Of a stretch of 64,000 nucleotides of DNA, positions 50,579-60,200 are shown in pieces. Source of the stretch: G963677185 sp963677185 (GTDB taxonomy: Bacteria > Bacillota > Syntrophomonadia > Syntrophomonadales > Syntrophomonadaceae); NCBI GenBank assembly GCA_963677185.1, contig OY781889.1, positions 1,488,001-1,552,000 of the forward strand, written 5' to 3'. How positions within the stretch are numbered: position 1 is the stretch's first letter; each line of letters begins with the position of its first letter. The notes under the pieces were generated by a model. That model worked only from the letters and a program-made list of their open reading frames with translations, was not told the origin of the DNA and searched no databases. The position numbers were made by a program, and so were the translations under genes.

Positions 50579-51544
50579 TCATGCATGGATTCTGGCCTTT
50601 CTGAGGTTAGTCTCACGAATAATATAAATTGGTCTTCTTTTAGTTTCCAGGTAGGTTTTCGAAAGATATTGCGCAATAATTCCCATACATAGCAATTGTA
50701 TGCCGCCAATCAAGCTGATGAGCGTTGCCAGAGACGGCCACCCTTGAACAGGATCACCCCATACAAGTGTTCTAATCGCAATGGTGATTATCCCCAACAC
50801 TGATACAAATGACAGGAAAACACCTAACCAGGCCGAAAGAGCCAGTGGGACAACTGAGAATGCCACTATTCCCTCGATCGAATACTTTAAGAGGTTCAAA
50901 AATGACCACTTGGTCTCACCGGCGATACGTTCTACATTCTCATATTCCAGCCACATAATAGAGAATCCTACCCAGCTGAAGAGGCCTTTCGAAAAGCGAT
51001 TGTACTCATTCATGGATAATATGGCGTCCACAACAGGACGGGTCATTAAACGAAAATCGCGTGCCCCATCAACTATTTCTGTATCTGAAATCAGATTGCA
51101 AATTTTATAGAATCTATGTGCAAAGAACGAACGAAGAACTGGTTCGCCTTTTCGGGATATTCTTCTGGCAGCAACGCAATCATAGTTCTCATCTCTTACC
51201 ATGCGGTACATTTCTGGCAGAAGGTCAGGGGGGTCCTGGAGATCTGCATCCATGAGCGCAACGTATTCGCTATCCGCAGCTTTTAAGCCGGCGAAAATTG
51301 CCGCTTCTTTTCCAAAGTTCCTTGAAAATGAAATATAGCTAATGTTGTGGTGATTGTCTGCCAGCTGCTTGATTAATTGCAGAGTGCTATCGGTAGAACC
51401 ATCATTGATGAATAATATTTCTACCTCTAGTCCTGGAAATGCCGCATCATTTATTACGTCCATCACGGCATCATGAAAGAAGTGCAATGATTCAAATTCA
51501 TTGAAGCAGGGTACTATTATGGTTAAGGTTTTACTCACTGACAT
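50579..51544 (-). CDS. GtrB/DPM1-like polyprenyl-phosphate glycosyltransferase
   Basis: A 321-residue protein. The GT2 domain (about 6-215) has IIVPCFNEFESL, INDGSTDST, SFSRNFGKEAAIFAGL and the metal motif DADLQDPPDLL. Two C-terminal TM helices (about 228-255 and 265-290) anchor it. This architecture makes polyprenyl-phosphate-sugar donors, as GtrB or ArnC do. CGGAAAG precedes the ATG. It is first in the operon with the methyltransferase and GT87-like gene. It probably supplies the donor for the latter. Confidence 0.92.
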   Translation of the reverse strand: MSVSKTLTIIVPCFNEFESLHFFHDAVMDVINDAAFPGLEVEILFINDGSTDSTLQLIKQLADNHHNISYISFSRNFGKEAAIFAGLKAADSEYVALMDADLQDPPDLLPEMYRMVRDENYDCVAARRISRKGEPVLRSFFAHRFYKICNLISDTEIVDGARDFRLMTRPVVDAILSMNEYNRFSKGLFSWVGFSIMWLEYENVERIAGETKWSFLNLLKYSIEGIVAFSVVPLALSAWLGVFLSFVSVLGIITIAIRTLVWGDPVQGWPSLATLISLIGGIQLLCMGIIAQYLSKTYLETKRRPIYIIRETNLRKARIHA

Positions 51545-51885
51545 CTTTCCGATTCCACTCCCTCATATAATTAATTAGTCCTGGAAAAGTCCTGGGAAAC
51601 ATGACAATTCGTAAAATAAAAGGAATTACGCCCGATATAGTGGGGGATTTAATAATACAAAAATCTTTAAACTAGGGAAAACATATGTTCAAATGTATTC
51701 GGCTCTGCGCCTCTAATTCCTGCCGGGAGGGTAAAAAAAGTTAGAACTGAAAAACGCGCCCTATGATTTACATATTTCGCTGAAGCATCACAATAGACAT
51801 TTTTCAAATTTAATGTTTCAGGCACAAGAGTATTTGATAGAAAACAAGAGTTGATTAAGGGAGGTCAAGACAGGATAGAATAAAT

Positions 51886-51951
51886 CACCCTCGTAAGCTT
51901 TCATCGTGGTGCGATGTTAGCATGCGAGGGTGGCACTGGCGTTCATTTTTT
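51886..51951 (+). terminator. Long hairpin with T-rich tail in an otherwise empty gap
   Basis: CACCCTCG (51886-51893) pairs with CGAGGGTG (51925-51932), with an inner CATCG/CGATG stem. A run of six T follows at 51946-51951. It could end a small transcript. The 51545-51885 stretch before it shows no gene. Confidence 0.4.
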
Positions 51952-52002
51952 ACGATATATTGGCCATGAATTCCTGTAATCAGGCAATGGAAAACGAAAA
52001 TA

Positions 52003-52209
52003 CTAGTCTACTGAACTGGTCCTTAATGCACTCCAAACCCGGTCGTTTTTGTAGGAATAAGCCCAGGTGGATCCATCACCCATGTGTGCTACGCTGGAGC
52101 GTGTTATTAGAACGAGCCCCTTGTGTTGAGTTTCGAACTCTTTTACATCTTTTTTGTTATCGAACATTTTTTGGCATTCCTTGTTGTCCCGAAAAGGTGA
52201 TGTAATCAT
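52003..52209 (-). CDS. Possible small hydrophilic protein, unknown
   Basis: A 68-codon frame whose ATG at 52209 has AAAGGAAAC before it. The product is polar (RDNKECQKMFDNKKDVKEFE, then TRSSVAHMGDG). A second minus-strand frame overlaps its start, so a broken longer gene is possible. A TATAAT-like box lies about 160 bases upstream. No family is recognised. Confidence 0.3.
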   Translation of the reverse strand: MITSPFRDNKECQKMFDNKKDVKEFETQHKGLVLITRSSVAHMGDGSTWAYSYKNDRVWSALRTSSVD

Positions 52210-52541
52210 TATAGTTTCCTTTCTGCATGCTCGGGTTAAAACCGGCATCTTGTGGAGCGTTAACGGCTGAATCTGTACTCATAAAAGCGGAAGAACCTAT
52301 TATGCAACCGATGCTTGATATAAACTCGCCTCCAGTTTCTACGACCGAAGCGCCAGGATGCTCAAGGCTTCCTCTTATTATATTATACACCCTGGATGCA
52401 AATGTAATTATTAGTGCCCTGAAGAGCAAATTAACTCGCCACATACGCTACAAATGGATGAAAAAATGCCGATAAGGCACCATGGCAGTGCTCCTCGTTC
52501 CCTTTACTTCCAGGATGGTTTCGATTTGTCCGGGTGTATAA

Positions 52542-52570
52542 TTGACAAAACCAGGTCGGGTGAGTATAGT
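52542..52570 (+). promoter_or_regulatory. Promoter of the T-box / ferredoxin oxidoreductase operon
   Basis: TTGACA (52542-52547) and TATAGT (52565-52570) are separated by exactly 17 bp. The T-box leader begins about 29 bases downstream. Confidence 0.85.
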
Positions 52571-52598
52571 TATTTATAATTTGAAACATTACAGGCAA

Positions 52599-52840
52599 TG
52601 ACGGAGAGAGTACGTTTCAGCTGAACGTTGCAGCGAGCCGGGGATGGTGTAAGCCCGGTACCAGTAATCTGAAGCCGAAAATCACTCTTGAGCTGCGGAC
52701 CGAACGATTAATCCAGTAGGCTCCGACGGTTTTCCCCCGTTACAGGGAAGGCATATGATGGTATGCTCGTATAAAAATGGGTGGTATAGCGAATGTCTTT
52801 CAGGCTTTCGTCCCGCAAAGGGACGAAAGCTTTTTTATTT
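52599..52840 (+). promoter_or_regulatory. T-box leader, isoleucine (AUC) specifier
   Basis: Stem I has the AG-type apical region (GGGGATGGTGTAAGCCCGG). The specifier loop reads GAAA-ATC-ACTCTTGAGC. This matches the layout of known leaders such as glyQS (GAAA-specifier-AUUCUUGAGC), giving ATC (52681-52683) as specifier, which codes isoleucine. The T-box motif GGGTGGTATAGCG lies at 52779-52791. The terminator is a perfect 11-bp stem (52804-52814 with 52820-52830) with T tract. Uncharged tRNA-Ile should turn on the following operon. Confidence 0.9.
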
Positions 52841-52871
52841 TTATCAATCTTGATGATTGGAGGAAGAAACA

Positions 52872-53456
52872 ATGGCAAGCAACGATATGGTGGAAGTTCG
52901 CTGGCACGGCCGGGGCGGACAGGGAGCCAAGACGGCCAGCCTGATGCTGGCAGATGTGGCTGGCCTGCAAGGGAAATTCGTGCAGGGATTCCCGGAGTAT
53001 GGACCGGAACGTATGGGAGCCCCTATTACAGCCTATAACCGCATCAGTGAAAAACGGTGCACGATCCATTCCAACATTTACTATCCCAATTATGTAGTCG
53101 TGGTGGATGAAACCCTGCTGGACAGCATTGATGTTACCGGAGGACTGAAAGAAGGCGGAGCGATAATCATTAACACACCCGGTTCGCCTCAAGAGATGCG
53201 CCCCCGGTTGAATGGATGGACCGGAACAGTATGCACGATAGATGCGCGCCACATTTCTGAGGAGATCCTGGGTAGTTATTTCCCGAATACCCCTATGCTG
53301 GCCGCTTTGGTCAGGGTGAGCGGGGTATTGGAAACCGGACGCTTTTTGGCGGACATAGAAGAATCCTATAAGCATAAATTTGCGGCCAAGCCTCAACTGG
53401 TCGAGGGCAACATGGCAACCCTGAAGAAATCAATGGAGGAGGTGCAGGTAGGATGA
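52872..53456 (+). CDS. 2-Oxoacid:ferredoxin oxidoreductase, gamma subunit
   Basis: A 194-residue gamma subunit of a four-subunit pyruvate/2-oxoacid:ferredoxin oxidoreductase, with the family signature RWHGRGGQGAKTAS and GFPEYGPERMGAP. ATG at 52872 has GGAGGAAGAAACA before it, so it is preferred to an upstream TTG. It is the first gene after the isoleucine T-box and overlaps the delta gene by four bases. The enzyme interconverts a 2-oxoacid, CoA and ferredoxin with an acyl-CoA and CO2. Confidence 0.92.
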   Translation: MASNDMVEVRWHGRGGQGAKTASLMLADVAGLQGKFVQGFPEYGPERMGAPITAYNRISEKRCTIHSNIYYPNYVVVVDETLLDSIDVTGGLKEGGAIIINTPGSPQEMRPRLNGWTGTVCTIDARHISEEILGSYFPNTPMLAALVRVSGVLETGRFLADIEESYKHKFAAKPQLVEGNMATLKKSMEEVQVG

Positions 53457-53761
53457 TTTCAGCGAAGGATATCAACGAACGTACACCCTGGCAGGATCTG
53501 ACCCCCGGCGGAGAGATTTACGAACCGGGAACCGCACGGGACTTCAATACCGGTACCTGGCGGACCGATACCCCAGTTTTTCATGCGGATGAATGCAAAC
53601 ATTGCATGCTTTGTATTCCATTTTGCCCGGATATTGCTATTCCGGTGAAGGACGGGAAACGTCTGGACTTCGATTATATGCACTGCAAGGGATGCGGCAT
53701 CTGTGCGAATGTGTGCCCTTTCCCGGCGATTACTATGGTTACTGGAGGTATGCCCAGATGA
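53453..53761 (+). CDS. 2-Oxoacid:ferredoxin oxidoreductase, delta (ferredoxin) subunit
   Basis: A 102-residue subunit with two [4Fe-4S] motifs: CKHCMLCIPFCP (about 46-57) and CKGCGICANVCP (about 78-89). It passes electrons from the active site to ferredoxin. Its last codons overlap the alpha subunit start (ATGA). Confidence 0.94.
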   Translation: MISAKDINERTPWQDLTPGGEIYEPGTARDFNTGTWRTDTPVFHADECKHCMLCIPFCPDIAIPVKDGKRLDFDYMHCKGCGICANVCPFPAITMVTGGMPR

Positions 53762-54960
53762 GTACATGCTGTTCCGGCAACGAGGCTGTAGCTTATGCAA
53801 TGAAACAAATAAATCCTGATGTCATGGGAGCGTTCCCGATCACGCCCTCCACTGAAATTCCCGAGCGCTTCGCCGATTATGTAGCCAATGGCGAGGTGAA
53901 TACTGAATATGTTGCGGTGGAGTCTGAACACAGTTCGATGTCCGTTTGTATAGCGGCGCAGGCAGCCGGGGCCAGGGCCGTCTGTGCGACCTCATCCTGC
54001 GGACTGGCGCTGATGTATGAGCTTTTATACGTGGCGGCTTCATGCCGTTTACCGGTTACACTGGCCTGTGTAAACCGTGCGCTTTCGGGGCCAATCAATA
54101 TAAATCACGATTATTCCGATTCCATGGGCGCTCGTGATTCTGGCTGGATTCAAATCTATGCCGAGAATAACCAGGAAGCCTATGATAATATGCTCATGGC
54201 CATGCCTATAGGCGAAACCCCGGAAATACGCTTGCCGGTGATGACCTGTATGGATGGCTTCATTACCAGTCATGCCGTGGAGAATATGGAGTTTTTAGAT
54301 ACGGATATTGTGCGCAGTTTTGTCGGGGAATACAAGCCAGAAAATTACCTGCTGAAAAAAGAAAATCCGCTGGCGGTGGGCCCGTACGATATAAGCCCCT
54401 ATTACATGGAACACAAAGTCTTGCAGGCTGAAGCGATGAAGGCGGCCAAAGCTCGCATTCTGGAGGTAGCTTCCGAGTTTGAGAAGATATCCGGCCGGCG
54501 CTATGGTTTGTTTGAAGAATACCGGATGGAGGATGCGGAACTTGTAATGGTTCTGATGGGATCCAGCGCCGGCACTGCCAAAGCGGCCATCGACAAGCTG
54601 CGGGAGGATGGGGTAAAGGCCGGGCTGATTAAAATCCGGGTATTCCGTCCCTTTCCGGGTGAGGAACTGGCCCGGGCTCTGGCGGGCACCAGGTCGGTAG
54701 CAATCATGGATAAGTCCGAGGGTTTTTCGGCCAACGGCGGCCCGCTATTTGCCGAGATCTGCGGTGCTATGTATGATCTGAAGGAACGCCCGCATATGAT
54801 AAATATTGTTTTTGGCCTGGGCGGCCGCGACTTCAAGGTCGAGGATGTTGAAAAAGTGTATAGCCGGCTGGCGGATATTGCAGCGACTGGCGAGATTGGA
54901 CCGCGATATGTTCATATGGGACAGAGATCAAGGGGGGATAACCATGAGCACCGTATATAA
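53758..54960 (+). CDS. 2-Oxoacid:ferredoxin oxidoreductase, alpha subunit
   Basis: A 400-residue subunit with the pyrimidine-binding-domain features GNEAVAYAMKQINPDVMGAFPITPSTEIPE, EHSSMSVCIAAQAAGARA and NRALSGPININHDYSD, and the C-terminal transketolase-like part with FRPFPGEELARAL. The start ATG at 53758 overlaps the delta stop; longer upstream in-frame extensions run into the delta gene and are rejected. Its end overlaps the beta gene by 17 bases. Confidence 0.94.
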   Translation: MSTCCSGNEAVAYAMKQINPDVMGAFPITPSTEIPERFADYVANGEVNTEYVAVESEHSSMSVCIAAQAAGARAVCATSSCGLALMYELLYVAASCRLPVTLACVNRALSGPININHDYSDSMGARDSGWIQIYAENNQEAYDNMLMAMPIGETPEIRLPVMTCMDGFITSHAVENMEFLDTDIVRSFVGEYKPENYLLKKENPLAVGPYDISPYYMEHKVLQAEAMKAAKARILEVASEFEKISGRRYGLFEEYRMEDAELVMVLMGSSAGTAKAAIDKLREDGVKAGLIKIRVFRPFPGEELARALAGTRSVAIMDKSEGFSANGGPLFAEICGAMYDLKERPHMINIVFGLGGRDFKVEDVEKVYSRLADIAATGEIGPRYVHMGQRSRGDNHEHRI

Positions 54961-55882
54961 CCTGAAACGGGAATCAGAAAAGCCAGCCCGTCTCACCGGA
55001 GGGCATCGGCTATGCGCTGGATGCGGCGCCGGTGTCGTGGTGGCCGGGGTTCTGCGCGCCCTGAATCAAGAAGACAAGGCAGTGGTAGTCAATGCCACCA
55101 GTTGCCTGGAGGTCTCCACCTTTATGTATCCTTATACTGCCTATATGGACAGTTATATTCATTCCGCTTTTGAAAATTCCGCGGCTACCTGTTCCGGGGT
55201 GGAAGCGGCATACAATGCATTGAAACGCCGGGGCAAGGTGGACCAAACCGTCAAATTCATTACCTTTGGAGGTGACGGCGGCACCTATGACATAGGGTTT
55301 CAATCCCTGTCAGGTGCAATGGAACGCGGTCATGACATGGTCTATGTCTGCTATGACAATGAGGCTTACATGAATACCGGAATCCAGCGTTCATCGTCAA
55401 CACCGCGTTTTGCCCGCACGACGACTTCGCCGGTAGGCTCTGTACAGCCGGGCAAAAAACAGAATAAAAAAGATTTGACCGATATTTTAGTGGCCCATAA
55501 TATCCCGTATGTAGCCCAGACCGCCCCAATTGGTAACTTCCGGGATCTGCACACCAAGTCGTATAAAGCCATTTATACCGAAGGCCCTTGCTTTTTGAAT
55601 GTATTGGCCCCCTGCCCCCGTGGATGGGACTACCCCATGGCTATTCTGCCGGAAATTACCCGGCTGGCGGTGGACACCTGCGTCTGGCCTCTTTTCGAGG
55701 TAGAGGAGGGAGTGTGGCGTCTGAATTATTTGCCGAAGAAAAAGCTGCCTGTGGAAGACTTTTTCAGCACTCAAGGCAGATTCCGACATATGTTCCAGAA
55801 AGGTAACGAGTGGATGATTGAAGAAGCGCAACAATATGTGGATCAAAAATGGGAACGCCTGCTCGCGCGCACCAGTGCCTAA
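54944..55882 (+). CDS. 2-Oxoacid:ferredoxin oxidoreductase, beta (TPP) subunit
   Basis: A 312-residue thiamine-diphosphate-binding subunit. CAGCGAG (about 22-28) supplies cluster ligands, and TFGGDGGTYDIGFQSLSG with CYDNEAYMNTGIQ forms the TPP-Mg site. LAPCPRGWDYP matches the family C-terminal Cys. The ATG has AAGGGGGGATAACC before it. The gamma-delta-alpha-beta order is that of four-subunit POR/VOR/KOR enzymes. The substrate (pyruvate, 2-oxobutyrate or branched-chain 2-oxoacid) is not decided by sequence; the isoleucine T-box favours 2-oxobutyrate or 3-methyl-2-oxopentanoate. Confidence 0.94.
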   Translation: MSTVYNLKRESEKPARLTGGHRLCAGCGAGVVVAGVLRALNQEDKAVVVNATSCLEVSTFMYPYTAYMDSYIHSAFENSAATCSGVEAAYNALKRRGKVDQTVKFITFGGDGGTYDIGFQSLSGAMERGHDMVYVCYDNEAYMNTGIQRSSSTPRFARTTTSPVGSVQPGKKQNKKDLTDILVAHNIPYVAQTAPIGNFRDLHTKSYKAIYTEGPCFLNVLAPCPRGWDYPMAILPEITRLAVDTCVWPLFEVEEGVWRLNYLPKKKLPVEDFFSTQGRFRHMFQKGNEWMIEEAQQYVDQKWERLLARTSA

Positions 55883-55957
55883 ATGTATGCTGAAAACGAT
55901 GATGAATCCCAAAAATATAGTATGATAACTGTTAACAAGAGGGGGAGGGGGTTGCCC

Positions 55958-56866
55958 GTGGAACTGAAAATGTTTACTAATGAGGTCATGTTGTCCTGGA
56001 TCCAGTACTTTTCACAAAATGTTGATTTTTGTCTGGCGAAGCTGAAGATGCTGGATATTACAGGGAAGAATAAGAACCTGATTCCGACCGTTATGTGCAA
56101 CCGGGCAGTGCTGGTTTTTACGGACGCCGGGCATCCGGATATCTTCTACGATATGTGGAACGCGGAATTGGGGGACTGTGATATCTGGTACAACGAGGGT
56201 TCAGACCCGGCCGGTGAGATCAAACACGATAAGGTGTCAGACATGATCAACCGCGGGATCAATGCCTCTGCAGCTATGCTGATTCTTAATCCCAACGCTG
56301 AAACGAATTATCAGGTAGGAATTGAAAACAGCCGTTTCACCTGCGGATCGGTTCAATATGTGTGCCGTGAGGTCCGGGCGGTTATCATGAATAAGCTCAA
56401 TCTGGGGGATCGGGACAACATATGTATCATTTCGGGTGAGAGCATTGCAGTGGAGGCCGCTATGATCGCCGCTGAGGGCAGTGTCATTGCGGTGGAATAT
56501 GATCCCAGGGATCGGGATACCATGAAGGAGAATTCTGATAAATTTGGTCTCAACAACGTAACCATTGTTGATACTCTGGAAAATGGCGCCCTGGAGAACC
56601 TGCCGGTGCCAGATATAGCCTTTATAGTGGCTGCTCCGAGGATCGCCAGTGAGTTAAAGACTCTGCTGGCCATCAATCCCAACATGAGCATTGTAATCTA
56701 CGCGCTGGACTTCAACATTCTGACGTCTATTTATGATTTGTTCCGGGAAAACGGCCTGGAGCGCACTGAAGCTATTCATGTACACGTATCCCGGGTCAAC
56801 AGCAAACACATGATGGAGCCATTTCCAGCTCCCTGGCTGATCTCCGGCAGCAGGGCCAAAAGATAG
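55958..56866 (+). CDS. CbiT-like methyltransferase-fold protein with degenerate SAM motif
   Basis: A 302-residue protein. Residues about 135-225 resemble the CbiT/precorrin-decarboxylating methyltransferase fold: REVRAVIMNKLNLGDRDNICII, then SIAVEAAMIAAEGSVIAVEYDPRD and FGLNNVTIVD. The usual GAGSGSVSIEA loop reads SGESIAVEA, so the glycine-rich SAM motif is partly lost. The N-terminal 120 residues are not recognised. GTG at 55958 has GGGGGAGGGGG before it and is preferred to an ATG at 55883 that abuts the beta-subunit stop. It lies right behind the oxidoreductase operon and may be its last gene. Confidence 0.62.
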   Translation: MELKMFTNEVMLSWIQYFSQNVDFCLAKLKMLDITGKNKNLIPTVMCNRAVLVFTDAGHPDIFYDMWNAELGDCDIWYNEGSDPAGEIKHDKVSDMINRGINASAAMLILNPNAETNYQVGIENSRFTCGSVQYVCREVRAVIMNKLNLGDRDNICIISGESIAVEAAMIAAEGSVIAVEYDPRDRDTMKENSDKFGLNNVTIVDTLENGALENLPVPDIAFIVAAPRIASELKTLLAINPNMSIVIYALDFNILTSIYDLFRENGLERTEAIHVHVSRVNSKHMMEPFPAPWLISGSRAKR

Positions 56867-56986
56867 CAATTCCGCTTTGCCGGTGCCAGTGGCTCCGGCA
56901 ATCAGACCATGGCGGTCGGACATGTTAGACAATAGAAATATTTCATTAGCACTTTTTGCGATCAATAAACCGGTACTGCCGGCCAT
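56864..56986 (-). pseudogene. 5' fragment of a HerA-type (DUF853/YjgR-like) ATPase gene
   Basis: An ATG at 56986 with AAAGGAGACGAATAT before it begins a peptide reading KSANEIFLLSNMSDRHGLIA then GATGTGKAELL. This is the N-terminal end of HerA/DUF853 ATPases up to Walker A (usually GATGTGKT). Homology stops at the 3' end of the plus-strand CbiT-like gene, where the frame simply reads its antisense. It is a truncated gene, cut after the P-loop, and marks a rearrangement. Confidence 0.7.
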
Positions 56987-57265
56987 ATATTCGTCTCCTT
57001 TCAAACAATCCAGCCGAGGCACCTGAACACTGGCCTGATTATCATTTTCCAGGTGCGGCATATTCTGGCTGGCTGAAACACCTGATACAGCTTTTTGCTC
57101 TTCATTGAAAACAGCTTTTTATGATTTATCAGGCGTTTATTTGCTATATTATTATATATAGTAATTGTAAGCTCTTCCTTCAAGCAGGTATAGTTCCCAT
57201 GGTTTTTAACGTGAAATGCCTGCTCGGTACCTTCAGCTCACTCATCGGGGGGAGGCGAAACGCAA

Positions 57266-60200
57266 ATGACCAGCAAAGAAGACAACCGGAGTGATCTTAC
57301 CGGCAACTCAACCAGCAGAACCCTATCCCAGCTCTGTGGAGCGCCCATGGAGGTTGGTCGTTTTTTGCTGATTGCCATTCAGATAACCGCGTCACTGGAA
57401 GAGCTTCACAAGCAGAATATAATTTGCGGCAACATCAACCCCCAGAGTATCTGGATGGATTTACAGGCTGGCACCGTGAAGTTCGACCCGGCCGGATCTG
57501 TTTCCCGTTCAACTGATTGGAACCAGGCGGGCCTTACTTATGTGTCACCGGAGCAAACTGGCCGTATGAACCGCATCGTCGATTACCGCACCGACATTTA
57601 TTCAATGGGGATCACCTTTTACGAGCTGCTGACCGGGACCAGACCCTTTATCGCTGCTGATTCCCTCGAACTGGTCTACAGCCACCTGGCTAGAATTGCA
57701 CTGCCGCCGGCTGCAGCGGTGCAGACCATCCCCTTGGTGCTTTCCGAAATGATAATGAAGCTCATGGCCAAAGCGCCTGAAGACCGCTACCAAACCGTTT
57801 CCGGCTTCAAGGCCGATCTGGAAAAATGCCTGGATCAATGGAAAAGGACTGAAGCTATCGAGCCTTTCGAGCTCGGTCAATACGATATATCCGATCGGCT
57901 GCTCATTCCCCAGCGCCTCTACGGACGCGAGAACGACATCGCCGAATTGTTGGCTGCATTTGAATCAGTAGTGGAAAATGGGGAGACGCAGTTTACTTTT
58001 GTAGCTGGATATTCCGGCATCGGCAAGACCTCTCTGGTTAGAGAGCTGCACAAGCCGGTGGTCAGGGAACGGGGTATTTTCATAAGCGGCAAGTTCGATC
58101 AGTACAAGCGCAACATCCCGTATGCCACGATCGCTGAAGCTTTTACGGGATTGGTGCAGCAGATTCTCACTGAAAGCCAGGAGCAGATATTAGCCTGGAA
58201 AGAGCAACTGTTGGAAGCTCTGGGCAACAGCGGTATACTTATCGCTGAAATCATTCCGCAGATCGAGCTGATAATCGGCAAGCAGCCGCCGGTGCAGGTG
58301 CTGCCGCCGGTTGATGCCCAGAGACGTTTCAATATGGTATTTCAGCAGTTCCTCAGTGTCTTTACCCGGAGAGAGCATCCCCTGCTGGTTTTCCTCGATG
58401 ATCTGCAGTGGAGTGATGACGCCAGCCTCAGGCTGCTTGAGCATCTGGCTACTCAACCCGAAATCCAGTACCTCTTTTTCATCGGCGCTTACCGGGACAA
58501 CGAGGTCGATGCCGCACACCCCTTGATGATTACTATAAATGATATCAGGCCGAAGAATCCTACTTTGAGCCTTATTAGTCTCCTGCCTTTGTCCTTTGCG
58601 GATATACGCAAATTGATCGCCGACGCTTTTCAGTGTGATGAGAACAGGGTCACCCAGCTGGCCCAGCTGATCTGTGAAAAAACCGCGGGAATACCGTTCT
58701 TTGTCATTCAGTTTCTTTTGATGCTGAACAACGAAAACCTGGTGGAATTTCACAAGGACAAGCGTATATGGACCTGGGATATAGATCGGATCAGGTCACA
58801 GGGTCATACTGACAATGTGGTCGATCTCATGGTAAGCCAGCTGCTCAAGCTTTCGGAAGAAACCCAAAAGAGCCTGAAATTTGCGGCCTGCATCGGCAAT
58901 CGCTTTGAACTTCCAACCCTGATAGCAATAACCGGCCATTCCGAAAAAAATGCCCGCGAAACACTGCGGGAGGCTGTACAAAAAGGCCTGCTGATAAACC
59001 AGGCCGGGGAGTGGTTTGCTTTTCTCCATGACCGGGTACAACAGGCGGCCTATTCACTTATTCCGGTGGAGGAGCAAAGCGCAGTCCACCTGCGGATTGG
59101 CCGGCTCATGGTCCAGCAGTGTTCAAAAGACAGCCTGGAGGAAAAGGTCTTCGATATTGTCAATCAAATGAACCGTGGATATGAACTTATCACCGATGCG
59201 GAAGAGAAAGAACAGCTGGCTCGCTTCAATCTGCTGGCCGGCCGCAAAGCCAAGCTTTCGACCGCCTATGTATCGGCAGCCAGCTATCTGGCGGTGGGAA
59301 CCGCCCTGCTGCCCGAGGAACCCTGGGAATCTGACTATCAGCTCTGCTATGATTTGCACCTTAACCTGGCTGAGTGCACGTTTATGAGCGGCAAGCTGGA
59401 CGAAGCCGAGAACCTGCTTTCGCTTATCATCCAAAAAGCCCGGACCAGGACAGATATTGCCACTGCATCGTATATCAAGGTCTACCTGTACCACGTGAAG
59501 GGCCAGAGCAACCGGGCGGCTGAGACCGGGATAGAATGCTTGAAAGTGCTGGATTTCGAGCTTTCTATTAATCCGTCCCGAGCGCAGGTAGAGGCTGAAT
59601 ATGCCAGGGTCTGGCAGAACCTCGGCGGACGCGAGATAGAGGAACTGGCCGAACTGCCGGCCATGACCGATCCCAATATGCTGATAGCCATGGATATCCT
59701 GGGTGTTATATTCGTACCCGCCATATACACAAACATATACCTGGCCACCCTGCTACTTAGCCATATGGTCAATATCAGCATGACTTACGGCCTTTCACAG
59801 ATCAGCCCGCTTGGTTTTGTGGCCTTTGCACTGCCGCTGGGGCCGCTGTTCAATGATTATCAAGAAGGATATCGGTTCGGGAAAATGGGCTATGAGATGG
59901 TAGAAAGAGCTGAAGACCACCGTTTCCGGGGTCAGGTAAACTTCCTTTTCGCCCAGTTTATTAACTCCTGGGTCAATCATCTACCCACCAGCGTACCGAT
60001 TCTGCAGCGCGCCTTTGATCTTTCAGTCAAGAGCGGGGATCTGCCCTACGCTTGCTACTGCTGCCAGTCAATCGTTACGGTGCAGCTGGCTTCGGGCAAC
60101 CCCCTTGAAGAGGTCTTTCTTGAATCTGTGAGCCGTTTGAACTTCGTTCGCGAGGCGAAATTCAAGGTGTCGGAAATTGTGTTGATGACCCACCAGCAGC

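Noticed and set aside
51886..51951. CGAGGGTGGCAC read as a T-box motif
   Set aside because: The sequence is one arm of a simple hairpin. There is no stem I, specifier loop or competing terminator upstream.
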